Origin: JBFMGD01 sp040751775
GTDB lineage: Bacteria > Bacillota > Dethiobacteria > DTU022
Direction: 5' to 3'
Length of the DNA stretch: 64,000 nucleotides
Assembly: GCA_040751775.1 (NCBI GenBank)
Contig: JBFMGD010000009.1
Coordinates: 1 to 64,000, forward strand
A program made the position numbers and the translations under genes. The notes beneath the pieces were generated by a model, which was not told the origin of the DNA, did no database searches, and saw only the letters and a program-made list of their open reading frames with translations. Positions within the stretch are counted from its first letter, which is position 1. The number at the start of each line of letters is the position of its first letter. Shown here piece after piece: positions 26,244 through 34,306 of this stretch.

Positions 26244-26603
26244 ATGAATTTCGAAGCCCTGTTGACAAACTACCCTTATTTAGTTTCCGTAATCATCTTT
26301 GCGGTGGGAACGCTAATCGTGTTGACCCAGCCCAACCTGATCAAGAAAGTAATCGGGCTGAACGTAATGACTAACGCCATATTCTTATTTTTTATCGCCC
26401 TCGGCAATATCGAGGGGGGCGAGGCGCCGATCGTGGACCCGGCGGCGCCGGCTGTTTTATATGTGAATCCGCTTCCTTCCGCCCTTATCCTGACCGGGAT
26501 CGTGGTTAGTTTCAGCGTGACCGCCTTCGCCATGGCCCTGATCGTCAAGTTGTACTTTTTCTACGGTACACTCAACGCTCCAGATTTTATGAAAATGAGG
26601 TAG
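26244..26603 (+). CDS. mrpC: Mrp antiporter subunit MrpC (NuoK-like)
   Basis: 119 aa, three helices, homologous to NuoK of complex I. NLIKKVIGLNVMTNAIFLF is typical, as is the VDPAAPAVLYVNPLPSALIL stretch. One base after mrpB. Confidence 0.92.
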   Translation: MNFEALLTNYPYLVSVIIFAVGTLIVLTQPNLIKKVIGLNVMTNAIFLFFIALGNIEGGEAPIVDPAAPAVLYVNPLPSALILTGIVVSFSVTAFAMALIVKLYFFYGTLNAPDFMKMR

Positions 26604-26613
26604 GTGAACGCTG

Positions 26614-28173
26614 TTGATCCCGTTGTCTAAAATGCCATTAATTCTGATCCTGGCAGGACTGATCCCGGCTTTTACCATGCCTGCTCTTGCCCGTTGGAAG
26701 AGGGAACTTTGTGCTCCGTACGCGATCGCTGTTTGCGGCCTGGTATTCTCGGTTGCCCTCTACCTTTTTTCTTTTGTCGTGCGAGGCGAAGTGCTGCCGC
26801 TCTATGTGGGCGGTTGGGAGCCGCCCTGGGGCATTGAAATCGCCATAGACCCGCTTTCCGGGATGATGGCTATCCTGATTACGGGATTGGCCCTGCTCAT
26901 CGCCATTTATAGTTACCATGCCCTGCGCAAGGAAATGAAAGCGGAGGCGCGTGGCTGGTATTACGTAGAATTTCTGCTCTGCATGGTGGCTATGCTCGGT
27001 CTGGTGATCACCAAAGACCTTTTCAATATGTACGTGTTTATTGAAGTGGTCGGCTTGAGCGCGTGCGCCCTGGTAGTCAGCAAGGGGGAAAGGATCGCTG
27101 TTGAGGCCAGCTTGAAATATTTAATTCTGGCCACGATCGGCTCCGGATTTGTTGTTTTCGGCATCGGCTTTATATACATGGTCACCGGCCACTTGAATAT
27201 GGCCATGGCCGGGCAAGTCCTGGTTGAAAATGCCTCCCGCTATCCGTACCTGCTCTGGGCGGCGATGAGCTTCTTCGTGGTCGGTTTCGGGGTAAAATCA
27301 GCGCTATTCCCGCTGCACCTGTGGCTGCCCGACGCGCACTCTTCAGCGCCCTCTCCTTCCAGCGCCGTGCTTTCCAGCCTGGTGGTTAAAGTTTATATCG
27401 TGGCTTTATTTAAGATATTTTTTGTCGTATTCGGTACGGTTCTCTACCAGGAGAGCTATATCCGTTACCTTATTCTGATCCTCGCTTCAGCGGCGATGGT
27501 GGGCGGGTCTCTTTTTGCCTTTGTCCAGTTGGAATTAAAAAGGCGTCTCGCTTATTCAACTGTGGCTCAAATCGGTTATATCTACCTGGGGATCGGGTTG
27601 GGTACACCCTGGGCTATTGTCGCCGCCTTTATGCATTTAATCGTGCATGCCCTCATGAAGACATGCCTGTTCCTCTGTGCCGGCGCAATTTATTACCAGA
27701 CCGGTCGAAAGAAGGTAACCCAACTGGCCGGCCTGGGCGCAAAAATGCCACTAACCGCCGCGGCCATGACTGTCGCCTCTTTTTCCATGGTGGGGATTCC
27801 CCTTACCGGCGGATTCATCTCCAAGTTCATGCTGGCCAGGGGTAGTATCGAAGCGGGCTATCCTTATTTTATAATCCTGATTGTGGTCAGTGGCCTCCTA
27901 AACGCGATGTATTATTTTCCAATTCTATGGCAGATTTACTTTGTTTCACCGGGTGAGCATGATGAGCACGGTGAAGATCAAGAAAACGGGACTCACGGAA
28001 ATCAGGGTGATCACGGGAGTCATGATAGCGGTGGATCGTTTAAGTGGGATCAGATACCGCTAACCATGAAAATTCCCATTGCCGCAACAGCGGCGGGTGT
28101 GGTTGTCCTCGGTATTGTCGGTATCTTTATGTTTGATTACCTGCAAAAGATCGTATCTCTTTATCTGGGGTAA
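26614..28173 (+). CDS. mrpD: Mrp antiporter subunit MrpD (NuoM/N-like proton channel)
   Basis: 519 aa, about 14 helices of the proton_antipo_M family. Key residues are the TM5 glutamate in MYVFIEVVGLSA, the TM7 lysine in GVKSALFPLHLWLPDAH, and a lysine in HALMKTCLFL. Near the C-terminus, residues about 447-476, there is an unusual hydrophilic insert rich in His, Asp, Glu and Gly, just after the helix ending WQIYF. TTG start. Confidence 0.92.
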   Translation: MIPLSKMPLILILAGLIPAFTMPALARWKRELCAPYAIAVCGLVFSVALYLFSFVVRGEVLPLYVGGWEPPWGIEIAIDPLSGMMAILITGLALLIAIYSYHALRKEMKAEARGWYYVEFLLCMVAMLGLVITKDLFNMYVFIEVVGLSACALVVSKGERIAVEASLKYLILATIGSGFVVFGIGFIYMVTGHLNMAMAGQVLVENASRYPYLLWAAMSFFVVGFGVKSALFPLHLWLPDAHSSAPSPSSAVLSSLVVKVYIVALFKIFFVVFGTVLYQESYIRYLILILASAAMVGGSLFAFVQLELKRRLAYSTVAQIGYIYLGIGLGTPWAIVAAFMHLIVHALMKTCLFLCAGAIYYQTGRKKVTQLAGLGAKMPLTAAAMTVASFSMVGIPLTGGFISKFMLARGSIEAGYPYFIILIVVSGLLNAMYYFPILWQIYFVSPGEHDEHGEDQENGTHGNQGDHGSHDSGGSFKWDQIPLTMKIPIAATAAGVVVLGIVGIFMFDYLQKIVSLYLG

Positions 28174-28190
28174 CCCGGGAGGTGTAGCTG

Positions 28191-28709
28191 TTGCGCAACC
28201 AGAAATATGATTTTTCCGGAGCGATTTTGATCTTTATCCTGTTGATGGGTTTTTGGCTGCTTATTTCATCCAAATTGCACTGGCAGCATTTAATCACGGG
28301 TACCCTGTTCAGCCTGGTTCTAACCTTTGTCTGGGCGGAGGTGACGATTGGTGAACATTCGCGAGCGACCTCGTTTAATGCCAAACAGGTATTCCTGTTT
28401 ATCTACTATATGATCTGTCTGGCCTGGGAGGTTGTCAGCGCCAATTTGAAAGTGGCGGCAATCGTCTTAAATCCGAAGTTGCCTATTTCGCCGGGTTTGG
28501 TGATTATGCGCAATGAATTGAAAAGAGATTTATCCCGGGTGCTTTATGCAAACTCGGTTACACTGACACCGGGCACAATTACAGTAGATCTGGAAGGCGA
28601 TTTGCATATCGTGCATGCTTTTACCCGCAGTGCGGGGGTTGGGGTCCAGGACTGGTACCTGTTCAATATAATAAAAAAAATTGAGGGGGAGGAGGCGCCG
28701 CATGATTGA
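28191..28709 (+). CDS. mrpE: Mrp antiporter subunit MrpE
   Basis: 172 aa. N-terminal helices followed by a cytoplasmic domain with the MnhE pattern LARVLYANSVTLTPGTITVD (here LSRVLYANSVTLTPGT) and HVHAFTR-like IVHAFTRS. TTG start after GGGAGGTG. Its end overlaps mrpF by eight bases. Confidence 0.92.
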   Translation: MRNQKYDFSGAILIFILLMGFWLLISSKLHWQHLITGTLFSLVLTFVWAEVTIGEHSRATSFNAKQVFLFIYYMICLAWEVVSANLKVAAIVLNPKLPISPGLVIMRNELKRDLSRVLYANSVTLTPGTITVDLEGDLHIVHAFTRSAGVGVQDWYLFNIIKKIEGEEAPHD

Positions 28710-28968
28710 GTCCTTTTTAAATATAGTCACGATTGGTTTGGTTGTTGTCGCCCTCTTAGCCATGTATCGCGCCCTGGTGGGACCTTCCGCCATTGACCGG
28801 GTTATTGCCATAAATATTATCACTACAGAGATTGTGATGCTGATCCTGATCTACGCATTTCTGGGTGATACCGTCCATTATATTGATGTGGCTCTCGTTT
28901 TCGTGCTCGGTACTTTTATTGCAACCCTCTGTATACTGAAGCTGCTGCGTGAAGGGAAACTGATTTGA
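28702..28968 (+). CDS. mrpF: Mrp antiporter subunit MrpF
   Basis: 88 aa, three helices; YRALVGPSAIDRVIAINI is the MnhF signature with the conserved Asp. ATG 28702 is preceded by GGGGGAGGAGG lying inside the mrpE coding end. Confidence 0.9.
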   Translation: MIESFLNIVTIGLVVVALLAMYRALVGPSAIDRVIAINIITTEIVMLILIYAFLGDTVHYIDVALVFVLGTFIATLCILKLLREGKLI

Positions 28969-28992
28969 ACAGCTTGAAGGAGGCCTGATCTG

Positions 28993-29364
28993 ATGTGGGA
29001 TTTAATTCGGCAGATTGCCGCGGCGGTATTAATCTCCGGTGGATTTTTCTTTTTATTGGTCGGCTCCATCGGGCTGATCAGACTGCCTGATGTTTACAAT
29101 CGGATGCATGCCGTGGGCAAGTGTGACACCCTGGGCAATTGGCTCATGCTCGTCGGACTGATGTTATTGATGACAGACCTGACTTCGGTTGTAAAGTTGG
29201 CGTTAATCTTCGCACTGGTGGCGACAATCAACCCGGTCATCACCCATGTGATGGCCAAGACAGCCTATGAGCGGGGTATGGACCTGGTAGAAGGAAGTTT
29301 TGTGCTTAACACGTACTCCTCTTTCCGCGAAGAAGAGCGCCGCAGGGAAAGGAGCGGTAGCTAA
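28993..29364 (+). CDS. mrpG: Mrp antiporter subunit MrpG
   Basis: 123 aa, three helices, PhaG/MnhG family: GSIGLIRLPDVYNRMHAVGK is diagnostic. Ends with a basic tail. Starts 24 bases after mrpF, with GAAGGAGG before the ATG. Confidence 0.92.
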   Translation: MWDLIRQIAAAVLISGGFFFLLVGSIGLIRLPDVYNRMHAVGKCDTLGNWLMLVGLMLLMTDLTSVVKLALIFALVATINPVITHVMAKTAYERGMDLVEGSFVLNTYSSFREEERRRERSGS

Positions 29365-29368
29365 AGTT

Positions 29369-29605
29369 ATGGATCCGTTAATTATCCTGCTGCTGCTGGC
29401 TTTGCTGTTGAGTACTGTCGCCATTTTTATATTCGAAGATCTTCTATATATCGTAATCATATTCGGTGTTTTCAGTATGGTTATGTCGGTAGTCTGGCAG
29501 CAATTCAACGCGCCGGATATCGCAATTACCGAAGCCGCGGTCGGTATCGGTATGACTGTAATCATGGTTACCGTGGTAACCAAAGTAGGGAGGCGGCCGA
29601 ACTGA
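29369..29605 (+). CDS. DUF4040/MbhD-type subunit (separate piece of MrpA)
   Basis: 78 aa, two to three helices. VWQQFNAPDIAITEAAVG is the motif of the MbhD domain that in typical MrpA is fused to the C-terminal half, and in Mbh hydrogenases is a separate subunit. Here it stands alone. ATG 29369 is preceded by AAAGGAGCGG; the frame is open further upstream inside mrpG. Confidence 0.82.
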   Translation: MDPLIILLLLALLLSTVAIFIFEDLLYIVIIFGVFSMVMSVVWQQFNAPDIAITEAAVGIGMTVIMVTVVTKVGRRPN

Positions 29606-29631
29606 CTCGGGCTCAGAGAGCAGTATTTATC

Positions 29632-29907
29632 GTGATGATCGTTGTCCTGATCTGTATGGTTTCGTATATGCTTCTGCTGGCGGTAGGGGAAATGCCGCCA
29701 TACGGTCATCTAGACAACCCGACCAATAACGAAGTTCGCGAACGGTATGTCGAAAAAGGGGTGGAAGAAAGCGGCGGGTTAAACCTGGTAACGAACATTG
29801 TGCTCGATTATCGCGGTTATGATACTTTATTGGAAACGACGGTTTTGTTTACCGCTGTTATGGCGATCATGCTCGTCCTGGGAGTGAGCACCGCTGAAAA
29901 ACACTAA
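29632..29907 (+). CDS. MbhE-type subunit (separate piece of MrpA)
   Basis: At least 91 aa. One N-terminal helix, an external loop with YVEKGVEESGGLNLVTNIVL and DYRGYDTLLETTVLFTA, then a helix: this is the MbhE domain of MrpA and Mbh complexes. GTG 29632 is the first standard start, but it cuts into the first helix and has no ribosome site. A CTG at 29602 overlaps the preceding stop codon (CTGA) and lies seven to eight bases after AGGGAGG, so the protein may begin there and be ten residues longer. Confidence 0.78.
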   Translation: MMIVVLICMVSYMLLLAVGEMPPYGHLDNPTNNEVRERYVEKGVEESGGLNLVTNIVLDYRGYDTLLETTVLFTAVMAIMLVLGVSTAEKH

Positions 29908-29948
29908 TACGTTGAGAATGACACTTTTTTCTTGGGGGTTGAACCGTT

Positions 29949-31415
29949 ATGCCTACCACCTCGCAGCTGATGATCGGCGCGATCGTTTTCCCGTTCGCCG
30001 GGTCCCTGCTGCTCAGCCTAATTCCCGAACGTTCCGATAAAACCCGTAACCCCTTTGCTGTGCTGATTGCGGCTGTGACAGCGTTGATCGTTGTATTACT
30101 TCTGAAGGAAGTTTTAGCCGGGCGGATGCCGTATGTTTCCCTGGTTACAATGGTGCCGGGACTGGAAATCGCTTTCCGTCTTGATCCGCTGGCCGCTCTT
30201 TTCAGCACTCTTGCCGCGGTGCTCTGGATCTTCGCCGTGATCTATTCAACCGGTTATATGGCACATGAGCATAACCGCCGCCGGTATTTTATCTTTTTTA
30301 TACTGTCCCTGGGAGCAACCATGGGGATAGCATTTTCGGCCAACCTGTTCACGCTCTATTTGTTCTACGAGTTCTTAACCATATTTACCTATCCCCTGGT
30401 TATTCATGAGGGCAATGAAGAGGCTCAAGCAGCCGGAGTACGCTATATCATCTACAGTTTTGTCGGGGCGGCGTTTATCCTGGCCGCGCTGGTGATTACG
30501 TACAGCACTGCCGGATTGCTGGACTTTATCCCGGGCGGGGTAGTGCGGGTTGCGTCCGATACCGCCATGCTCTGGCAGATTGTATTTTTATGCTTCATCA
30601 TGGGCTTTGGAGTGAAGGCCGCCATTATGCCGCTGCACTCCTGGCTTCCATCGGCCATGGCCGCTCCCACTCCAGTCAGCGCGCTGCTGCATGCCGTGGC
30701 GGTGGTAAAATCAGGAGTTTTTGGAATTTTGCGGGTAATGTATTCGATTTATGGGACGGAATCGCTGCGATCGCTGGACTTGGGACTTTTTATACTGGTT
30801 CTGGTCAGTATCACGATAATTGCCGGCTCGATTGTCGCCTTGCGCCAGGATGTCCTCAAACGGCGGTTGGCTTACTCCACGATCAGCCAGCTCAGCTATA
30901 TTACTTTAGGCGCGGGTTTGCTTTCATATATGGGGCTGACGGGAAGCTTGCTGCATATGATTAATCACGCCCTGCTTAAAATCACGCTCTTTTTTTGTGC
31001 CGGGGCCATTATTACTGTCACCGGAAAAAGACGGATCAGTGAGCTTGCGGGTCTGGGTAAACGAATGCCGCTTACGATGCTCGCGTTTACTGTCGGCAGT
31101 ATCGGTATGGTCGGAATTTTGCCGGTGAACGGTTTTATCTCAAAGTGGCGGTTAGTTATGGGCAGCCTTGAGTCCGGCTATTACCTGGTTATTTTGATCC
31201 TTATCGGCAGCGCGTTATTAAACGCTGCTTATTTCTTCCCGATTATTATCAATGCATTCTTCAAAAAAGGTGAATTTGTATCGGTTCAGGGCCCGGAGGC
31301 GCCGGTCAGCATGCTCTTGCCGATTGTGGTTCTAGCCCTCGTTTGCCTGGTTTTTGGGATCGGTTTAAATCTGTACTTGCCTTTTGTTGAATCTGTTGTC
31401 AGCTACCTGTTTTAG
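29949..31415 (+). CDS. Proton-channel antiporter subunit (MrpD/NuoL-M family), second copy
   Basis: 488 aa, about 14 helices. TM5 Glu in YLFYEFLTIFTYPLV, TM7 Lys in GVKAAIMPLHSWLP and a Lys in NHALLKITLF are present. It is a full-length member distinct from mrpD and from the next gene; the three differ clearly in sequence. Probably one of the ion-translocating modules of the complex. Gap of 41 bases from the MbhE gene. Confidence 0.85.
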   Translation: MPTTSQLMIGAIVFPFAGSLLLSLIPERSDKTRNPFAVLIAAVTALIVVLLLKEVLAGRMPYVSLVTMVPGLEIAFRLDPLAALFSTLAAVLWIFAVIYSTGYMAHEHNRRRYFIFFILSLGATMGIAFSANLFTLYLFYEFLTIFTYPLVIHEGNEEAQAAGVRYIIYSFVGAAFILAALVITYSTAGLLDFIPGGVVRVASDTAMLWQIVFLCFIMGFGVKAAIMPLHSWLPSAMAAPTPVSALLHAVAVVKSGVFGILRVMYSIYGTESLRSLDLGLFILVLVSITIIAGSIVALRQDVLKRRLAYSTISQLSYITLGAGLLSYMGLTGSLLHMINHALLKITLFFCAGAIITVTGKRRISELAGLGKRMPLTMLAFTVGSIGMVGILPVNGFISKWRLVMGSLESGYYLVILILIGSALLNAAYFFPIIINAFFKKGEFVSVQGPEAPVSMLLPIVVLALVCLVFGIGLNLYLPFVESVVSYLF

Positions 31416-31432
31416 TTTAGGGAGGTACGGTA

Positions 31433-33436
31433 ATGAATGAATTAATCACAACTGTGCAACCGCTGTTGGTGGTGTCGATTCCACTGGCCACGACGCTTTT
31501 CCTGATTGTTTTTGCCCGTATTCCCTGGCTGCGACAGGCGTGTGCTTTGCTGGGTAACCTGGCTACCCTGGGCACAGTGCTGGCGATGTGGCCCCTGGTT
31601 TCTCAAGGAAAAGTGATAGTTTACGAAATACCACTTTTGGTCTCACCACTTAGCCTGACTTTCCGAGTAGACGGACTCGGCCTGCTGGTTGCGGCAGCCG
31701 CTGCTTTTGTCTGGTTGGCGGCAACCATCTATGCGCTCAGTTACATGAGTCATGAGCTGAATCAGGTGCGTTTCTATATATTTCTGTCACTTACCTTCGC
31801 CGGTACTATGGGGGTTCCAATGTCCGGTGACTTTTTGTCTTTGCTGGTGTTTTTTGAGATCATGACACTGGCTTCGTATGTTTTGGTCATTCATACTCAA
31901 ACAGAAGAGGCGATCAGAGCCGGCAATCTATACTTATATATGGGTGTTTTCGGCGGACTTTGTCTGGTCGGCGGTATCGGATTGCTATATTACTACACTC
32001 AAACATTGGCCATTATCCCCAGTATGTCAGCCCTGGAACATTTTGAGCCATATCATCTGGCGGCAATTGTTTTACTGATTGTCGGCTTTGGGATCAAAGC
32101 CGGTATGGTACCGCTGCACATTTGGCTGCCCCGGGCGCACCCCGTGGCGCCGGCGCCGGCCAGTGCCCTTCTTTCCGGGGTAATGATCAAAATTGGTGTT
32201 TACGGCATTATTCGCACGGTGAACATGTTCTTTACGCCTGCCGCTATTGAGCGCGGAGCTCTGGTTGAGGCTGCGGATCACTTTGCCGGGCTCTGGCACA
32301 GCCTTGCCGATGTCGGATTAGTGCTCATCTGGATCGGTATCGTGACGATGTTATTCGGAGCCTTTATGGCTCTGCTTCAGGATAATATTAAAAAAATGTT
32401 GGCCTGCAGCAGTATCAGCCAAATGGGCTTCATTATCTTGGGTGTGGGTACAGGCGCTTACTTGGGCTACGAGGGTGCGATGGGCTTGTCTGGAGCATTT
32501 TACCACATTTTGAACCATGCCCTTTTTAAATCTCTGCTTTTTCTTGCCGCCGGTGTTTTCGCCTTTCAATTGGGTGAATTGAATATGAGTAACCTTGGCG
32601 GCCTGTGGCGCCGCATGCCTTTTACCACGGTTGCCACCCTCGTTGGCTCGCTGGGTATTGTCGGAATTCCGCTGTTCAACGGTTACGCCAGTAAGACTCT
32701 GTTGCACCACGCCCTGGTCGAAGCTTACGAACACCACCACCTGGCCTCTCTTGGGGTGGCGGAATGGCTCTTTACCCTGGCCAGTGCCGGTACTGCGTGC
32801 TATTTTCTCAAGTTTCTCTACCTGACACTTTTTCGAAAACCGCAGCAGGAATATAAAGCACTGCGCGGTGAGCCCTGGCCCATGAAGATAGGCATGGCCA
32901 TGCTGTCCGCCGGTGTAATCATCATCGGGATTTTCCCGAACCTGATTCTTGGCCGTCTGATTACACCTGTTTTGGATAGCTTTATGTTGGATCCGCATTT
33001 TATTGAATATCACCTGGGGCATATCAGCTTCTGGACATTTAAAGATATCTCCGCGGTTGCTCTGGCCCTGCTGATTGGGGTTACCCTGTTTGGCTTGGGA
33101 ATGCGCACCGGTGCGTTTAAAATGAGTATGCCCCGCTGGTTAAGCCTGGAGTATACCGGTTCCCTGATTGGCCGGGCCTTTATCGTTTTCTGGGGCTATC
33201 TCACTTTGTTCATGGCCGCGCTGCTGCATTTTATTAAGGTTATTTTATCCCGGTTATTCCGGGGGACATTTGGCTTTTTACAGGGTTTGGATTATCGCCC
33301 CGGACGCTCAAAGGTATACCGCACAATCAACTTCAGTAACATTGATTTTGACGTGGCGCTGGTGATGATCATTTTCGGGGCTATTTTGATCGCTTTGTTT
33401 TATTTACAATTCGGATTGCGGGTTATAACCGGCTAG
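31433..33436 (+). CDS. Large proton-channel subunit (MrpA N-terminal/HyfB/NuoL-like)
   Basis: 667 aa, 16 or more helices. TM5 Glu in LVFFEIMTLASYVLV and TM7 Lys in GIKAGMVPLHIWLPRAHP; the IWLPRAHPVAPAP and SALLSGVMIKIGVYG stretches are most like hydrogenase-4 subunit B (HyfB). A C-terminal part of about 130 residues with further helices follows the antiporter core. It has no MbhD/MbhE tail, which are encoded separately upstream, so it may take the place of the N-terminal half of MrpA. Last gene of the operon. Confidence 0.82.
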   Translation: MNELITTVQPLLVVSIPLATTLFLIVFARIPWLRQACALLGNLATLGTVLAMWPLVSQGKVIVYEIPLLVSPLSLTFRVDGLGLLVAAAAAFVWLAATIYALSYMSHELNQVRFYIFLSLTFAGTMGVPMSGDFLSLLVFFEIMTLASYVLVIHTQTEEAIRAGNLYLYMGVFGGLCLVGGIGLLYYYTQTLAIIPSMSALEHFEPYHLAAIVLLIVGFGIKAGMVPLHIWLPRAHPVAPAPASALLSGVMIKIGVYGIIRTVNMFFTPAAIERGALVEAADHFAGLWHSLADVGLVLIWIGIVTMLFGAFMALLQDNIKKMLACSSISQMGFIILGVGTGAYLGYEGAMGLSGAFYHILNHALFKSLLFLAAGVFAFQLGELNMSNLGGLWRRMPFTTVATLVGSLGIVGIPLFNGYASKTLLHHALVEAYEHHHLASLGVAEWLFTLASAGTACYFLKFLYLTLFRKPQQEYKALRGEPWPMKIGMAMLSAGVIIIGIFPNLILGRLITPVLDSFMLDPHFIEYHLGHISFWTFKDISAVALALLIGVTLFGLGMRTGAFKMSMPRWLSLEYTGSLIGRAFIVFWGYLTLFMAALLHFIKVILSRLFRGTFGFLQGLDYRPGRSKVYRTINFSNIDFDVALVMIIFGAILIALFYLQFGLRVITG

Positions 33437-33453
33437 AAAAAACCGCCTTCATA

Positions 33454-33546
33454 AGGGGCGTGTATCGGTGGTTTAATGGTGAGTCAAGGCAATATGCCCT
33501 TCGACTTACCTTCTTGTTCTAGAACCGACTTCGGGTCAGTGCCCCT
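33454..33546. other. Intergenic element with several nested inverted repeats
   Basis: Outer arms AGGGGC (33454-33459) and GCCCCT (33541-33546), extendable by two G-U pairs; a second pair TCGGT (33465-33469)/ACCGA (33524-33528); and a hairpin from GGTGAGTCAAGG at 33478 to CCTTCGACTTACC ending at 33510 with single-base bulges. There is no T-run, so it is not a standard terminator. It may be an RNA structure at the end of the antiporter operon. Confidence 0.4.
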
Positions 33547-33589
33547 CGATTAATCCAAAGCAAATATATATTCAAATAACAAAAAATTC

Positions 33590-33618
33590 TTGATTAAAAG
33601 AAATTAATGCGCTATACT
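33590..33618 (+). promoter_or_regulatory. Sigma-A promoter of the tetR gene
   Basis: TTGATT (33590-33595), 17-base spacer, TATACT (33613-33618). Confidence 0.7.
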
Positions 33619-33626
33619 AAAGTTAA

Positions 33627-33642
33627 TCGGTCGGTTGACCGA
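33627..33642. promoter_or_regulatory. Palindromic operator, probably bound by the adjacent TetR protein
   Basis: Perfect inverted repeat TCGGTC-GGTT-GACCGA placed 8 bases after the -10 box, over the expected transcription start. The position suggests autorepression by the gene that follows. Confidence 0.65.
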
Positions 33643-33661
33643 ACGAAGGAGGTTTCTGCAA

Positions 33662-34276
33662 TTGCATTACAAGGGATTGGCGTCGTCCTTTGAAGGAGTG
33701 CCTGCTGCAGGAACAAAAGATAAAATTCTCAGAGTGGCGCGTGACTTAATCGCGGAAAAAGGGATTCACAAGACCTCTCTTGCGGCCATTGCGGAGAAAG
33801 CGGGGATAAGCCGCGGCACGTTGTTCTACTATTTCCCGAGCAAACAGAGCCTTCTTTACCAGATCATGGAGAGTAGCTTTCAAGATGTTACCGATCAGAT
33901 TATTGGAGCAATCGATGCCGCAACGCCGGAAGATAAGCCTGAGGCAATTATTTACCTGGCCCTTTCTTATATCGGGGAAGCCCGATCTCTCAATCAAACC
34001 AATTTTCACCTTTTTCAGGAGGCGATCAGTGAGGATGAGATATTAAAAAACCGGTTTCAAGAAAGTTACCGAAACTGGCAGGAGCTGATTGCCCGTCACC
34101 TCCAGGAATATTTCCCGCATACTACTGCTCACACCAGCCCTCAAATAATGAGCTCGCTAATCCTGGCTATAATTGACGGGATCAGTATCCAGGCGCTGCT
34201 GGATTATGCGCCTGTGAATTACCGGCATATTGCCCGGCTTATAGCCGGCCTTTTTAGAGAAGATGCCGGGGTTTAA
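33662..34276 (+). CDS. TetR/AcrR family regulator
   Basis: 204 aa. The N-terminal helix-turn-helix (about 18-65) shows KILRVARDLIAEKGIHKTSL and ISRGTLFYYFPSKQSLLY, typical of TetR; the rest is an alpha-helical ligand/dimer domain of unknown specificity. TTG 33662 is used: AAGGAGG lies nine bases upstream, and an earlier TTG at 33635 falls inside the operator. Together with the next gene (30 bases away) it forms a two-gene unit. Confidence 0.88.
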   Translation: MHYKGLASSFEGVPAAGTKDKILRVARDLIAEKGIHKTSLAAIAEKAGISRGTLFYYFPSKQSLLYQIMESSFQDVTDQIIGAIDAATPEDKPEAIIYLALSYIGEARSLNQTNFHLFQEAISEDEILKNRFQESYRNWQELIARHLQEYFPHTTAHTSPQIMSSLILAIIDGISIQALLDYAPVNYRHIARLIAGLFREDAGV

Positions 34277-34306
34277 AGTTACAATAAAAAGGAGGATCCA
34301 GGCCAA

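Noticed and set aside
33454..33547. tRNA-like stretch (acceptor-like GGGGCGT/GTGCCCC and a D-loop-like GGTGGTTTAATGGT)
   Set aside because: D-stem, anticodon arm and T-loop do not fit any tRNA, including tRNA-Sec; reported only as a structured element.
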